DNA from: Ruminococcaceae bacterium UBA1036
GTDB taxonomy: Bacteria; Bacillota; Clostridia; Oscillospirales; Acutalibacteraceae
DNA: 64,000 nt
Reading direction: 5' to 3'
Assembly (NCBI GenBank): GCA_002316805.1
Contig: DCEF01000020.1
Coordinates: forward strand, 226,883-290,882
Part shown: positions 35,291 to 43,940 of the stretch, one piece after another
How positions within the stretch are numbered: position 1 is the stretch's first letter
Layout: each line of letters starts with the position of its first letter
Made by a program: the position numbers and the translations under genes
Notes under the pieces: model-generated
The model's input: only the letters and a program-made list of their open reading frames with translations
What the model was told of the DNA's origin: nothing
Databases searched by the model: none

Positions 35291-36316
35291 ATGAAAAAAA
35301 TACTTTTAATCACAACAGGCGGCACAATCGCCTGCAGGCAGACAAGTGAAGGGCTTGCACCGGACATAAGTGACAATAGCCTCATATCCCTGCGCAGGCT
35401 GCCGCCTGGCTTCCAGGTAACAGTCAAGCCACTGTTCCGGCTTGACAGCTCCAACATACAGCCAGAAGAATGGCAGCGCATAGCCTGTACAGTAGCGGAA
35501 GAATACAGGCATTACGACGGCATGGTGCTCACACATGGCACAGACACTATGGCATACACGGCATCAGCCCTTTCATTCATGCTGCACAATATTAAAGTGC
35601 CGCTTGTGCTCACAGGCTCGCAGCTCCCTTTGACACACCTGCTGACCGACGGCATTGAAAACCTACGCTGCGCGTTTGCCATGGCTGCTTCCGGCAATCC
35701 CGGCGTATTTGTCGCATTCCACCGCAAAGTAATCCTCGGCACGCGCGCCGTGAAAGTGCGGACATTCGCCATGGATGCTTTCGAGAGCATAAATTACCCC
35801 TACATAGCCTGCGTAGACGCAAAGGGCCTTGTCATAAACAAAAGCGCCCTGCCAAAAAGCAGCGGTGATTTCATGCTTAAGGATAAAATATGCAACCGCG
35901 TTTTTCTTCTGAAGCTCACACCCGGGCTCGACCCTGATATTTTCGACGCGCTGCTGAAAATGAATTACCGCGGCATTGTAATCGAAGCTTTCGGCGCCGG
36001 CGGGCTCAATTTTATCCGCCGCGACCTCGTAGCAAAGCTAAGAATGATGATAAAGGCAGGCGTCACCGTCGTTGTGTGCAGCCAGTGCCTTTATGAGCCG
36101 AGCGACTTCTCAATTTATCAGACTGGACGCAAGGCTCTGGAAACAGGAGTGCTCGAGGCAAAAGATATGACGACCGAGGCAGCCGTAACAAAGCTTATGT
36201 GGGTTCTCGGGCAGACAGGCGATGCTGACGAAATCCGCAGGCTCTACACTAAAAACTGCGCAGGCGAGTACAGCACAGGCCGTTTTTCCCCCGATGAGAT
36301 GGAGGAACGGCAGTAG
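35291..36316 (+). CDS. Type I L-asparaginase, cytoplasmic
   Basis: Hydrolyses asparagine to aspartate and ammonia. The first catalytic threonine is Thr12 in TTGGTI; the second site is THGTDTMAYT with Thr84 and Asp85. 341 residues and no signal peptide fit the cytoplasmic type I (AnsA-like) enzyme. LTGSQLPLTHLLTDGIENL fits the family. The start lacks a clear ribosome binding site and follows the strong hairpin. Confidence 0.92.
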   Translation: MKKILLITTGGTIACRQTSEGLAPDISDNSLISLRRLPPGFQVTVKPLFRLDSSNIQPEEWQRIACTVAEEYRHYDGMVLTHGTDTMAYTASALSFMLHNIKVPLVLTGSQLPLTHLLTDGIENLRCAFAMAASGNPGVFVAFHRKVILGTRAVKVRTFAMDAFESINYPYIACVDAKGLVINKSALPKSSGDFMLKDKICNRVFLLKLTPGLDPDIFDALLKMNYRGIVIEAFGAGGLNFIRRDLVAKLRMMIKAGVTVVVCSQCLYEPSDFSIYQTGRKALETGVLEAKDMTTEAAVTKLMWVLGQTGDADEIRRLYTKNCAGEYSTGRFSPDEMEERQ

Positions 36317-36350
36317 TCTTTTACAATTCCAGCATATGAGCACAAGGATA

Positions 36351-36384
36351 CGCCCTGAAGGGTAAACTTTCAGGGCGCATTTTC
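36351..36384 (+). terminator. Terminator after the asparaginase gene
   Basis: CGCCCTGAA and TTCAGGGCG pair over nine bases with a nine-base loop, then CATTTTC. About 35 bases after the stop codon. Confidence 0.75.
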
Positions 36385-36410
36385 TGCGCATATTTACTGC
36401 TGTGCAATGT

Positions 36411-36560
36411 TCAAGTTACCTGCGCCGGATTTTCCGCCTGCTTAAGCATAATGTGGCTAATCAGCGCGAGCATCACGCCAATATTATATGTAGCATAAAT
36501 TATAATGCCAGAAAGCACAGTAGCTATCTGAAATAGCGTTGCGGGTATTTTGCGGCGCAC
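36411..36560 (-). CDS. Possible small membrane protein (49 residues)
   Basis: A GTG-initiated frame of 49 codons encodes a basic start (RRKIPATLFQ), one hydrophobic segment (about residues 10-36) and a polar tail. It is coded in a GC-richer island than the AT-rich flank. The ribosome binding site is poor. It may be a real miniprotein, a remnant of a larger gene or chance. Function unknown. Confidence 0.3.
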   Translation of the reverse strand: MRRKIPATLFQIATVLSGIIIYATYNIGVMLALISHIMLKQAENPAQVT

Positions 36561-37011
36561 GCTGACTCGCTTTTTACCTTATGAAAGATTTTTTGCCACC
36601 CTCACATTCTTTTGAAAATATTACATTAATAAGTTCTTCCCTTTTGATGTTTTGCAGCATAACAAAGTAAATTTATATGCCACGATTAAATGATATATTT
36701 TGCTGCTGTTCACTTTAAGCAAACCTTCATTTGATGCTTTTTAAGATTGCCCTGAGCTGCAAAAAGGTTTAAGCACCATATTTCGGCATGTTCTGCTATT
36801 TTAGGTTTCAAGTTTATATAAAGCCGTAAAAATTTTATTTATACTTTTTCTACTTAAAGTAGCCGGCAGATATATAATAAATTTTAGTATCCAAAGCTGC
36901 ATCATGGCAAACATTTTAAATATATGGACTTACAATAAATTCTTCATGGAACAAAAGGCTCAATTTTTTTAGAAATAATTACAAAAGCACATGTTTTTTT
37001 TATTTTTCCTG
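36561..37011. other. AT-rich non-coding stretch
   Basis: About 450 bases, very AT-rich, without open frames of note, strong hairpins or repeats. Nothing recognised. Confidence 0.5.
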
Positions 37012-37039
37012 TTTACAAATGAAATATTTGCAATATACT
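37012..37039 (+). promoter_or_regulatory. Sigma-A promoter of the small coiled-coil gene
   Basis: TTTACA, 16-base spacer, TATACT, about 40 bases before the ATG. Confidence 0.65.
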
Positions 37040-37079
37040 GATAATAAAGATAATATTTTATTTGAAAGGAGCACCCCAC

Positions 37080-37316
37080 ATGCCAAGAGGCAAAACTAAA
37101 ACCGACCAGGAAAGGCTCAGCGAAATTGACGGATTGATCAAATCCCTTGAAGGAAAGAAAGCCAAACTTGATGAAAAAATCAAAGGCTTAAAAAATCAGA
37201 AACAGGATATCCTTACAAAGGAAAAGCAAATGCAAATGGAAAAAATCCAGGATTTAATTTATAAATCAGGTTTTACGCCGGAAGAGGTTTTGGAAAAACT
37301 TAAAAAAGTAGAATAA
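37080..37316 (+). CDS. Small coiled-coil protein, unknown function
   Basis: 78 residues from an ATG eight bases after GAAAGGAG. Highly charged: residues 10-62 form a heptad-like helix rich in Lys, Glu and Leu, followed by SGFTPEEVLEKLKKVE. It resembles in layout the small helical DUF4315-type proteins found in Clostridia, but I cannot assign the family with confidence. Own promoter and a terminator about 135 bases downstream; probably monocistronic. Confidence 0.75.
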   Translation: MPRGKTKTDQERLSEIDGLIKSLEGKKAKLDEKIKGLKNQKQDILTKEKQMQMEKIQDLIYKSGFTPEEVLEKLKKVE

Positions 37317-37453
37317 TATAGAGTTTTCCCATAGTGATCCTTTGTTGCAAAATATTTATAAAATGTCAGATTTATAATAATTTCTAATTGTTGTAAGCAT
37401 GGTTTCAATTTTCGCTTCTGATTCTGGAACATAACTTTCACGCATAAAAAATA

Positions 37454-37490
37454 GATGGTGTTGTCCGAAAGGACCAGAACGCCATCTTTT
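37454..37490. terminator. Bidirectional terminator between convergent genes
   Basis: GATGGTGTT and AACGCCATC pair (one G-U) and enclose GTCC-gaaa-GGAC. T-runs follow on both strands (TTTTCTTT on plus, TATTTTTTA on minus). It sits between the coiled-coil gene and the GGDEF gene. Confidence 0.75.
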
Positions 37491-37555
37491 CTTTATTTCC
37501 ATACAAAATATTTTAGTTTTAACATATCGGCCGGCCTTTTATTTCACAGCCGCAG

Positions 37556-38530
37556 TCAGCACTTTTTATTTTTGCAATCCCACACAGAAGTTACTATCTG
37601 ATTTTTCCCCTGCGCTTTTGCCTGGTAAAGCAGCCTGTCGGCGGCCTCCATCAGGCTTTTCCATTTAGTTTTGACATTCGCGTTTTCTTCATAATATATT
37701 ATACCTGCGCTGAAAGTGACAGGGGAAATCACTTCGCCGCGGAACGATTTCGCGAGCTCACACTGTATCCTGCTTATAGCGCCTGACGCCTGAGCAAGGT
37801 CTGTATGGCAAAAAATAAAGATAAACTCTTCGCCTCCAAACCTGCCAACAATGTCGTCCATCCGTATATTTCTGCGCGCTATCTCTGAAAATTTACACAG
37901 GATTTTGTCGCCCATAAGGTGGCCATACGTGTCGTTGATTTTTTTAAAGTTATCGAAGTCTATCATACAGAGGGAAAAGCTTTTTTGCTTTTCAGTCTTA
38001 AGTATAGCGTCAAGGTCCTGTATCACGCTGTACTTATTAAAAACCTGTGTAGGCATATCTATTTTAAGTTTTTCCTTGAGTTGCTTTTCTTTCTGGACAT
38101 GGTCGGTTATGTCATTAAAAAACAGCACTGCGCACTTCTGGCCGGCATATCTTACCGGAAAGCCATCTATCTTAAACCATTTTATTTCTTTGCTGCATTG
38201 GCATAACAGCGTACTCTTGATTTCCACTGTCTGCATCTGTTTGTTATTCTGCATCATACATGTAACATTCTTCAGTAAATCGCATTTGCGGCATTTTTTC
38301 GGCCGTTCTGATTTGCTGTTCCCCGTATCTTTCAGGCAGCCTATAGCCTTGCAGAATGGAAGGCCATTTGGCCCATGCGGAATACACGGAAAGTATTCCT
38401 TGAATTTCCGGTTTGATGAAATGATCATCAGGCCAAAATCAAGCATCACCGCGCCAATTGGCAGATTACGATACATATTGTACAAAAGGGAATCGGCTCC
38501 ATAAAATTCCGGAACTAATGTCGTTTTCAT
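37556..38530 (-). CDS. Diguanylate cyclase with cysteine-rich sensor domain
   Basis: The carboxy GGDEF domain (about residues 155-320) has active-site GGEEF at 232-236 and the inhibitory I-site RxxD at 223-226, so it should make c-di-GMP and be product-inhibited. The amino 150 residues look like a PAS-type domain (PIGAVMLDFGLMIISSN start; IDGFPVRYAG and FFNDITDHVQ end). It is interrupted by a cysteine cluster (Cys 49, 60, 65, 80, 83, 91, 110, 112) able to bind metal or an iron-sulfur centre. No membrane segment is seen. Start at 38530 follows AAAAAGG. Confidence 0.9.
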   Translation of the reverse strand: MKTTLVPEFYGADSLLYNMYRNLPIGAVMLDFGLMIISSNRKFKEYFPCIPHGPNGLPFCKAIGCLKDTGNSKSERPKKCRKCDLLKNVTCMMQNNKQMQTVEIKSTLLCQCSKEIKWFKIDGFPVRYAGQKCAVLFFNDITDHVQKEKQLKEKLKIDMPTQVFNKYSVIQDLDAILKTEKQKSFSLCMIDFDNFKKINDTYGHLMGDKILCKFSEIARRNIRMDDIVGRFGGEEFIFIFCHTDLAQASGAISRIQCELAKSFRGEVISPVTFSAGIIYYEENANVKTKWKSLMEAADRLLYQAKAQGKNQIVTSVWDCKNKKC

Positions 38531-38981
38531 CTTCACGGCCTTTTTCAAACTTTAAAAGTCAAAAGCGAAAGCAGGCACAAAAAGCCTGCTGCAACCTTCT
38601 GCGATATTAAAAAATTGCTATAGCTATTATATATAACTGTATACGCATAGTCCATTCACATACAACGCAGCGAAACAGATACATGGAAGCTTTGCTGCGT
38701 TTTTCTGTGCAATGGCAATAAAACAGACCGTAATTATAGAATCCGCTCCGCAATGCCCCATCATGGCTTGTATATGAAACCCCGTTTCCGCATTTGGAAA
38801 ACAGATACCGTACTTTTATTTTTATATCATATTGATTATACTCTTCATTTATTACCGAATCAATAAATGCAAAGAAATTTATACATGTACAAAATACGCA
38901 CAAAATTCAAGCCATTGTGGAAAGTCTGTTGTGCCTGCATTAAACCAAAATATCCCGTTATTCGGCAGGCAAAATAAACAG
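38531..38981. other. Non-coding gap upstream of the GGDEF and XpaC genes
   Basis: About 450 bases. It contains a hairpin in the GGDEF 5' leader (AGCAGGC/GCCTGCT, 38569-38591). It also contains a plus-strand terminator-like structure near 38668-38707, with ACGCAGC/GCTGCGT then TTTTC, and a weak promoter before it. No confident gene. Confidence 0.4.
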
Positions 38982-39010
38982 TTGTCAACCGTCATTAAAT
39001 GCTTTATAAT
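38982..39010 (+). promoter_or_regulatory. Sigma-A promoter of xpaC-telA
   Basis: TTGTCA, 17-base spacer, TATAAT, about 55 bases before the ATG at 39070. Confidence 0.8.
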
Positions 39011-39069
39011 AAAAGTAAAATTACTTTCCATCTGTGTGCCTTGGCGCACAGCTTTTTCCGGAGGTAACC

Positions 39070-40320
39070 ATGCAGTACAATGATTACAAGCATATTGGCA
39101 GGCAATTCCGTCAAGCCGTGCATGATGCAGTCCATACCGGCAATATAGAGGAAATCGGGCAGACTGTGGAGGACAGCGTCCATGAAATTGCCGATGATGT
39201 GGCCGACGAAGTAAATGGCGTTTTCGACATTCTAAAGGGCACCGGGCGGCATTCGCCCCGCCAGGCCGGAATGCCACACGGCGGCCACTTCGACGGGCCA
39301 GACAGCAGCGGCCACGAACGGCGCAACCCTGCCTTCCGCAGCCGGATGCCCGGTGCGATTTCAGGCACCGTTGAATTTGTCATTGGCCTTTGCCTTTTCA
39401 TCCCGTTTGCCATTACAGATATTGCCGTCTTCGTAGTCAGCGTAGTCAACGGCCACAGCATCATTTCTCAGAGCGTTTTTGCCGACACTATGTGGGTAGT
39501 CAGCATATGCGCCGCTGGCGCTTTTATCCTTTTTGCCCACGGCATAGTTGCGCGCCGGCGAGCCCGCCGCTTTGCGCGGTACCGCGATGCTATAGGCGGA
39601 GCGGCTTTCTGCACGGTTGAAAACCTCGCCGAGCTTGCAGGCGAAACGCAGGAGCGTACAAAAAATGACCTTAAAAAGATGGTAACCACAGGTGCCTGCC
39701 CACAGGGGCATTTTGACCGCAGCGGTACCTGTTTCCTTGTAGATGACGAAACATACGATGCATACCTTGAAGCGGAAAAAACATACAGCGCCAAAAAGCA
39801 GGCCGAAAAGGCTGAAGAGCAGAAAAAGCAGGAAAATGCCACACAGGGTGAACTTGATGAGGTCGAGCAGGAAGGAATTTCATATCTTAAGCAGATTCGC
39901 ACCGTAAATGACGCTTTGCCCGGAAAAGAGATCTCCGACAGGCTCGATAAGCTTGAAAATGTAACGGGCCGCATCTTTGCCTGCATCCGCCAGCATCCTA
40001 AAAAGCTGCCCGACATACGCAGCTTTATGCACTATTACCTTCCAACTACACTTAAACTTGTAAAATCATATCAGGAGTTCGAGTCGCAGCCTGTAAAGGG
40101 CAAAAATATCACGCAGGCCGAAAGCGATATTGAGCATGCCCTCGACACTATAAATACTGCCTTTGGGAACCTGCTTGATAACCTTTACGCCGACGACGCC
40201 CTTGATATTTCATCTGATATTTCTGCTCTGGAAACTATGCTCAGGCAGGGCGGCCTGACAGGCAGCGATTTTGAGAAAAAGCCGGATGGCAGCAGCCACC
40301 CGCAGCAGAAAATTTCCTGA
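39070..40320 (+). CDS. XpaC-like 5-bromo-4-chloroindolyl phosphate hydrolysis family protein
   Basis: 416 residues from an ATG five bases after GGAGG. Acidic amino-terminal helix (HDAVHTGNIEEIGQTVEDSVHE), a Gly/His-rich linker, two membrane segments at about residues 100-150, then a cytoplasmic helical domain with an acidic Lys/Glu coiled coil (VDDETYDAYLEAEK; SYLKQIRTVNDALPGKEISDRLDKLENVTG, about residues 275-304). The latter is typical of the XpaC family, whose biochemical role is poorly known. It is paired with telA, as is common in Firmicutes. Confidence 0.85.
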   Translation: MQYNDYKHIGRQFRQAVHDAVHTGNIEEIGQTVEDSVHEIADDVADEVNGVFDILKGTGRHSPRQAGMPHGGHFDGPDSSGHERRNPAFRSRMPGAISGTVEFVIGLCLFIPFAITDIAVFVVSVVNGHSIISQSVFADTMWVVSICAAGAFILFAHGIVARRRARRFARYRDAIGGAAFCTVENLAELAGETQERTKNDLKKMVTTGACPQGHFDRSGTCFLVDDETYDAYLEAEKTYSAKKQAEKAEEQKKQENATQGELDEVEQEGISYLKQIRTVNDALPGKEISDRLDKLENVTGRIFACIRQHPKKLPDIRSFMHYYLPTTLKLVKSYQEFESQPVKGKNITQAESDIEHALDTINTAFGNLLDNLYADDALDISSDISALETMLRQGGLTGSDFEKKPDGSSHPQQKIS

Positions 40321-40347
40321 GTCTAATTTTGATTTGGAGGGTTCGCC

Positions 40348-41487
40348 ATGGATCAAAACGATATACCTGCCCCTCAGCTGACTCTTGACCCGGCAGCATA
40401 TCAGCAGAGCGCGGTAGAGGATACTACTTTGCAGACGTCTTCATCTAAGCAGGCAACCGTGCCTGAACCCCAGCTCACGCCGGAAGAATGTAAAATGGTA
40501 GACGATTTTGCCGCAAAAATTGACCTCACCAACAGCAACCAGATACTGCAGTACGGCGTTGGCGCGCAGAAAAAAATGGCCGATTTTTCCGAAGGCGCAC
40601 TCGAAAACGTGCGCACAAAGGATTTAGGGGCTGTAGGCGATATGCTCGCCGGTGTAGTCACCGAACTTAAAAGCTTTGACGTCGGAGAAAAAGACAAAGG
40701 TTTTTTCGCCCGTTTTAAGCGCGGTGCAAACAAGATAAATGAGCTTAAAGCCCGCTATGCCAAGGCTGAAACGAATGTTGACAAAATCTGCGACGCCCTC
40801 GAGGCTCACCAGGCACAGCTTCTGAAGGATATCGCCATGCTCGATAAAATGTACGAAATTAACAAGAGCTATTTCAAAGAGCTCTCAATGTACTTGCTGG
40901 CAGGCAAGAAGAAGCTCAGCAACGTTTACAAGAATGACCTTCCCTCTTTGCAGGATAAAGCAAAGTCTTCCGGCCTGCCTGAAGATGCACAGGCAGTCAA
41001 TGATCTTTCCAACATGTGCAACCGCTTTGAAAAAAAGCTTCACGACCTCGACCTTACGCGTATGGTTTCAGTCCAGATGGCGCCGCAGCTTCGCCTTGTG
41101 CAGAACAATGACTCCATTATGAGCGAAAAGATTCAGTCTACCCTCGTCAATACCATACCGCTCTGGAAAAGCCAGATGGTGCTTGCGCTCGGTGTGGAGC
41201 ACTCCACTCAGGCAGCCAAAGCCCAACACGAGGTGACGGATATGACAAACGAGCTTCTCCGTAAAAATGCCGATACACTGAAAATGGCAACAGTCGCAAC
41301 AGAGAAGGAATCCGAGCGTGGCATTGTAGATATAGACACACTCAGGCATACTAATGAGACGCTGATTTCAACTTTGGATGAAGTTGTACAGATACAGAAA
41401 GACGGGCGTGAAAAACGCGTTGCGGCAGAGCAGGAAATACGCAAACTCGAAACCGGGCTTAAGGAAAAGCTTATACAACTTAGGTAA
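40348..41487 (+). CDS. TelA-family (toxic anion resistance) protein
   Basis: A 379-residue soluble helical protein. Family marks include the middle part DLPSLQDKAKSSGLPED, and the carboxy region with IPLWKSQMVLALGVEHSTQAAKAQ and RHTNETLISTLDEVVQIQKDGREKR. The family was named for tellurite resistance, but its normal role is unclear. Cotranscribed with the XpaC gene 27 bases upstream. Confidence 0.9.
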   Translation: MDQNDIPAPQLTLDPAAYQQSAVEDTTLQTSSSKQATVPEPQLTPEECKMVDDFAAKIDLTNSNQILQYGVGAQKKMADFSEGALENVRTKDLGAVGDMLAGVVTELKSFDVGEKDKGFFARFKRGANKINELKARYAKAETNVDKICDALEAHQAQLLKDIAMLDKMYEINKSYFKELSMYLLAGKKKLSNVYKNDLPSLQDKAKSSGLPEDAQAVNDLSNMCNRFEKKLHDLDLTRMVSVQMAPQLRLVQNNDSIMSEKIQSTLVNTIPLWKSQMVLALGVEHSTQAAKAQHEVTDMTNELLRKNADTLKMATVATEKESERGIVDIDTLRHTNETLISTLDEVVQIQKDGREKRVAAEQEIRKLETGLKEKLIQLR

Positions 41488-41503
41488 CAACAAAAATATA
41501 GGA

Positions 41504-41542
41504 AGCAGGGCTGGCAACGTTTGTGTGCCAGCCCTGCTTTTT
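41504..41542 (+). terminator. Terminator after telA
   Basis: A 13-base perfect stem (41504-41516 with 41526-41538) followed by TTTTT. It lies between convergent genes and probably also stops the flavoenzyme transcript. Confidence 0.88.
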
Positions 41543-41567
41543 AGTAAATTGATTTTGAGTTTTGGCA

Positions 41568-43568
41568 TTAAATATGCAGCGCAACCTCGTTTGCTGTCCA
41601 AATAGCATTCTGGATATCTGCTGCAGCATAAGCATCGCCAATAAGATAAAGCTCGGCAAATTTGCCGTTAAGCCTGCGAAACAGCTGATTATATGGTTTA
41701 TATCCCGCAGCAGTTACAACTGTATCGCACAGCAGCTCTGAACGGCTGAAATGATTGTCGATGATTATAATGCTCCCATCTTTCACTTCAAGGAGCGAGT
41801 TGTTCGTAATCACTTTCACTTTGGCCTGGTTCAGCAAGTCAATCAGCATAATGCGGTTCATGTGCGGAACAGGGCTCTTGGATAGGATAATATCGCCCTG
41901 CATCTCTACAATGGTAACTTTCCTGCCCTGGCGTGCAAGCCACAGCGCTGTTTCACACCCAACAAGCCCGCCGCCAATCATGGCAACGCGTTTTTCAGCC
42001 TGCTTTGTACCATTCAGGACTTCTGAAGCCGTGAAGACATTTGGCCTGTTAATGCCGGGGACATTAAGTGCGATGTCTTTCGAGCCTGTAGCTACAATTA
42101 CGGCATCAGGCTTTTCGGCCATAATGTTTTCTTCTGTTGCTTCAGTGCCCATGCGAACGTCTATATTCAGCTCACGCATCTGGCGGCAGTACCAGTCAAG
42201 CAGGCGCCTGTCATCATATTTGAAGTCAGGCTTCGAGCCCGGGATAACATGGCCGCCAAGCTCGCCGCTCTTCTCCATCATCGTTACATGGTGGCCGCGT
42301 AGGGCTGCAACACGTGAAGCCTCCATGCCAGCAATGCCGCCGCCTGCAACAAGGATTTTCTTTGGGGTTTCGGCTTTCTTTATTTCATAGTAGCGCTCTC
42401 TGCCAACTGCCGGATTTACCGAGCAGCACAGCGGCTTCCCTTCAAACGCGCGGCCAAGGCAGCCTTTGTGGCAGCAGATGCACGGGCGGATGTCTTCGTC
42501 TCTTCCTTCCATGGCTTTTTTCGGCCAGTCAGCGTCTGCAAGCAGGCCCCTGCCAATCGCTATCATGTCGGCATCATTGTCTTCAAGCGCCTTCTCAGCC
42601 ATATCAGGGATATCGAGTTTTCCAGCTACGATAACCGGTATTTTAACAGCATTTTTAAGCTCTTTCGTGTACGGCAGGTAAAGGCCGTGTTTCTGATAAA
42701 TCGGAGGGTGGCTCCAGTACCACGCATCATAAGTGCCAAGGTCGGTGTTCAATTCATCGTATCCGGCGCCTTCCAAAATCTTCGCGGCTTGCAGGCCTTC
42801 TTCGAGGGAGCGGCCCTTTTCTTCATATTTTTCATCAGGAAGGCCGCCCTGCCTCCAGTCTTTAATGCAGCTCTTAACACTGAACCTAAGGCCAACAGGA
42901 AAGTTTTTGCCGACTGCCTTCTTTATAGTCTGCACAATCTCAATCGGCAGCGTAAGCCTGCCGCGCAGGTCACCGCCGTACTTGTCCGTGCGGTGGTTGA
43001 ACATCGCGATCGCAAACTGATCCAAAAGGTACCCTTCGTGCACCGCGTGGATTTCAATGCCATCATATCCCGCAGCAACAGCAATCTGAGCCGATTCTCC
43101 GAATTTTTTTACAATCGTCTCAACTTCTTCTGTCGTCAGGGCGCGGCATGTTACGGACGGGTCCCAATAATTTGGTATGGCAGAAGCGGAAACAGGCTGC
43201 TTTGCCATAAGGATCGGGGCACCGCTTCTGCCGAATCCCATGGTAAGCTGCAGAAAGATCTTTGCACCGTAGGCATGCACCCGCTCTGTCAGTTCTGTTG
43301 AAGTCTCGACAAATTTAGCAGGGTTTGTTGTCGCGCAGGGGAACGCCGGCATAACGGTGGAATCAATTTCGTTTTCCACCTTTGTGATGCTTGTAATAAG
43401 CAGGCCCGTACCACCTTTAGCACGCTCCACGTAATAGTCGATTGCGCGCTGGTTGTAGGAACCGTCGTCATTTACAAGGCCGAAAGTACCCATTGGTGCC
43501 ATGGCAATTTTGTTCTTGATTTCCACGTTGCCAATTTTAATTGGTTCAAATAATCTGCTTTTGTCCAT
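41568..43568 (-). CDS. 2-enoate reductase-like NADH:flavin oxidoreductase (FMN, 4Fe-4S, FAD)
   Basis: A 666-residue multidomain enoate or dienoyl-CoA reductase type enzyme. The old-yellow-enzyme TIM barrel (residues 1-350) carries HAVHEGYLLDQF. A cysteine cluster follows at Cys363, 365/366, 370 and 381/382 for a 4Fe-4S centre. Rossmann motifs VAGGGIAGMEAS (about 407-418) and MIGGGLVGCETALWLA (about 535) bind FAD and NAD(P)H. Relatives reduce enoates, dienoyl-CoA or bile acid intermediates; the substrate here is unknown. ATG at 43568 after GGAGG. Monocistronic. Confidence 0.9.
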   Translation of the reverse strand: MDKSRLFEPIKIGNVEIKNKIAMAPMGTFGLVNDDGSYNQRAIDYYVERAKGGTGLLITSITKVENEIDSTVMPAFPCATTNPAKFVETSTELTERVHAYGAKIFLQLTMGFGRSGAPILMAKQPVSASAIPNYWDPSVTCRALTTEEVETIVKKFGESAQIAVAAGYDGIEIHAVHEGYLLDQFAIAMFNHRTDKYGGDLRGRLTLPIEIVQTIKKAVGKNFPVGLRFSVKSCIKDWRQGGLPDEKYEEKGRSLEEGLQAAKILEGAGYDELNTDLGTYDAWYWSHPPIYQKHGLYLPYTKELKNAVKIPVIVAGKLDIPDMAEKALEDNDADMIAIGRGLLADADWPKKAMEGRDEDIRPCICCHKGCLGRAFEGKPLCCSVNPAVGRERYYEIKKAETPKKILVAGGGIAGMEASRVAALRGHHVTMMEKSGELGGHVIPGSKPDFKYDDRRLLDWYCRQMRELNIDVRMGTEATEENIMAEKPDAVIVATGSKDIALNVPGINRPNVFTASEVLNGTKQAEKRVAMIGGGLVGCETALWLARQGRKVTIVEMQGDIILSKSPVPHMNRIMLIDLLNQAKVKVITNNSLLEVKDGSIIIIDNHFSRSELLCDTVVTAAGYKPYNQLFRRLNGKFAELYLIGDAYAAADIQNAIWTANEVALHI

Positions 43569-43646
43569 AATTATCAATGCCTCCATTCTTGTTACTATTA
43601 TTTGATTTGTTTAAGATATGATTCTCTTTTTGTACCTGAAATTCGT

Positions 43647-43676
43647 ATATTATTATTAGAATCAGTCCATATTCAA
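43647..43676 (-). promoter_or_regulatory. Possible promoter of the 2-enoate reductase-like gene
   Basis: Minus strand TTGAAT (43676-43671), 18-base spacer, TAATAT (43652-43647), about 80 bases before the start. Confidence 0.45.
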
Positions 43677-43735
43677 TATAAAAATCATAGGTTTTATATT
43701 TATTATTATGCATATTATGCTTTTATGGCCAAATT

Positions 43736-43766
43736 AAAAGCCACCCTAAAATTTTGGATGGCTTTT
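43736..43766 (-). terminator. Terminator after the tandem small genes
   Basis: AAAAGCCA and TGGCTTTT pair, with inner CC/GG, and T-rich tails follow on both strands. It starts 4 bases after the last small gene. Confidence 0.65.
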
Positions 43767-43769
43767 AAT

Positions 43770-43940
43770 TTATATTGTCGCCTGAAAATGTTCGGCCACT
43801 TTCATAAGCTCGCCGAGTGTACTTATTTCTACTTTGGAATCAAGTATCTTTCCCTGCACATCTGTAGGCAACGAGTCAAAGTAATCGCGCAGGTTTGGGT
43901 CGCTCTCATACGCCGTTTTCAGTTCGTCCTGATCCATCAT
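43770..43940 (-). CDS. Small protein of unknown function, second of a tandem pair
   Basis: 56 acidic residues beginning MMDQDELKTAYESDPNL. The core YFDSLPTDVQGKI, then LGELMKVAEHF, aligns with the protein encoded just upstream, so the two are paralogues. The ATG overlaps the upstream stop codon, so translation is coupled. Probably an all-helical domain; I do not know the family. Confidence 0.75.
   Translation of the reverse strand: MMDQDELKTAYESDPNLRDYFDSLPTDVQGKILDSKVEISTLGELMKVAEHFQATI

Noticed and set aside
38607..38903. 98-codon minus-strand frame rich in Cys and Tyr
   Set aside because: TTG start without a ribosome binding site, odd composition, and it runs through hairpins in a non-coding gap; probably chance.
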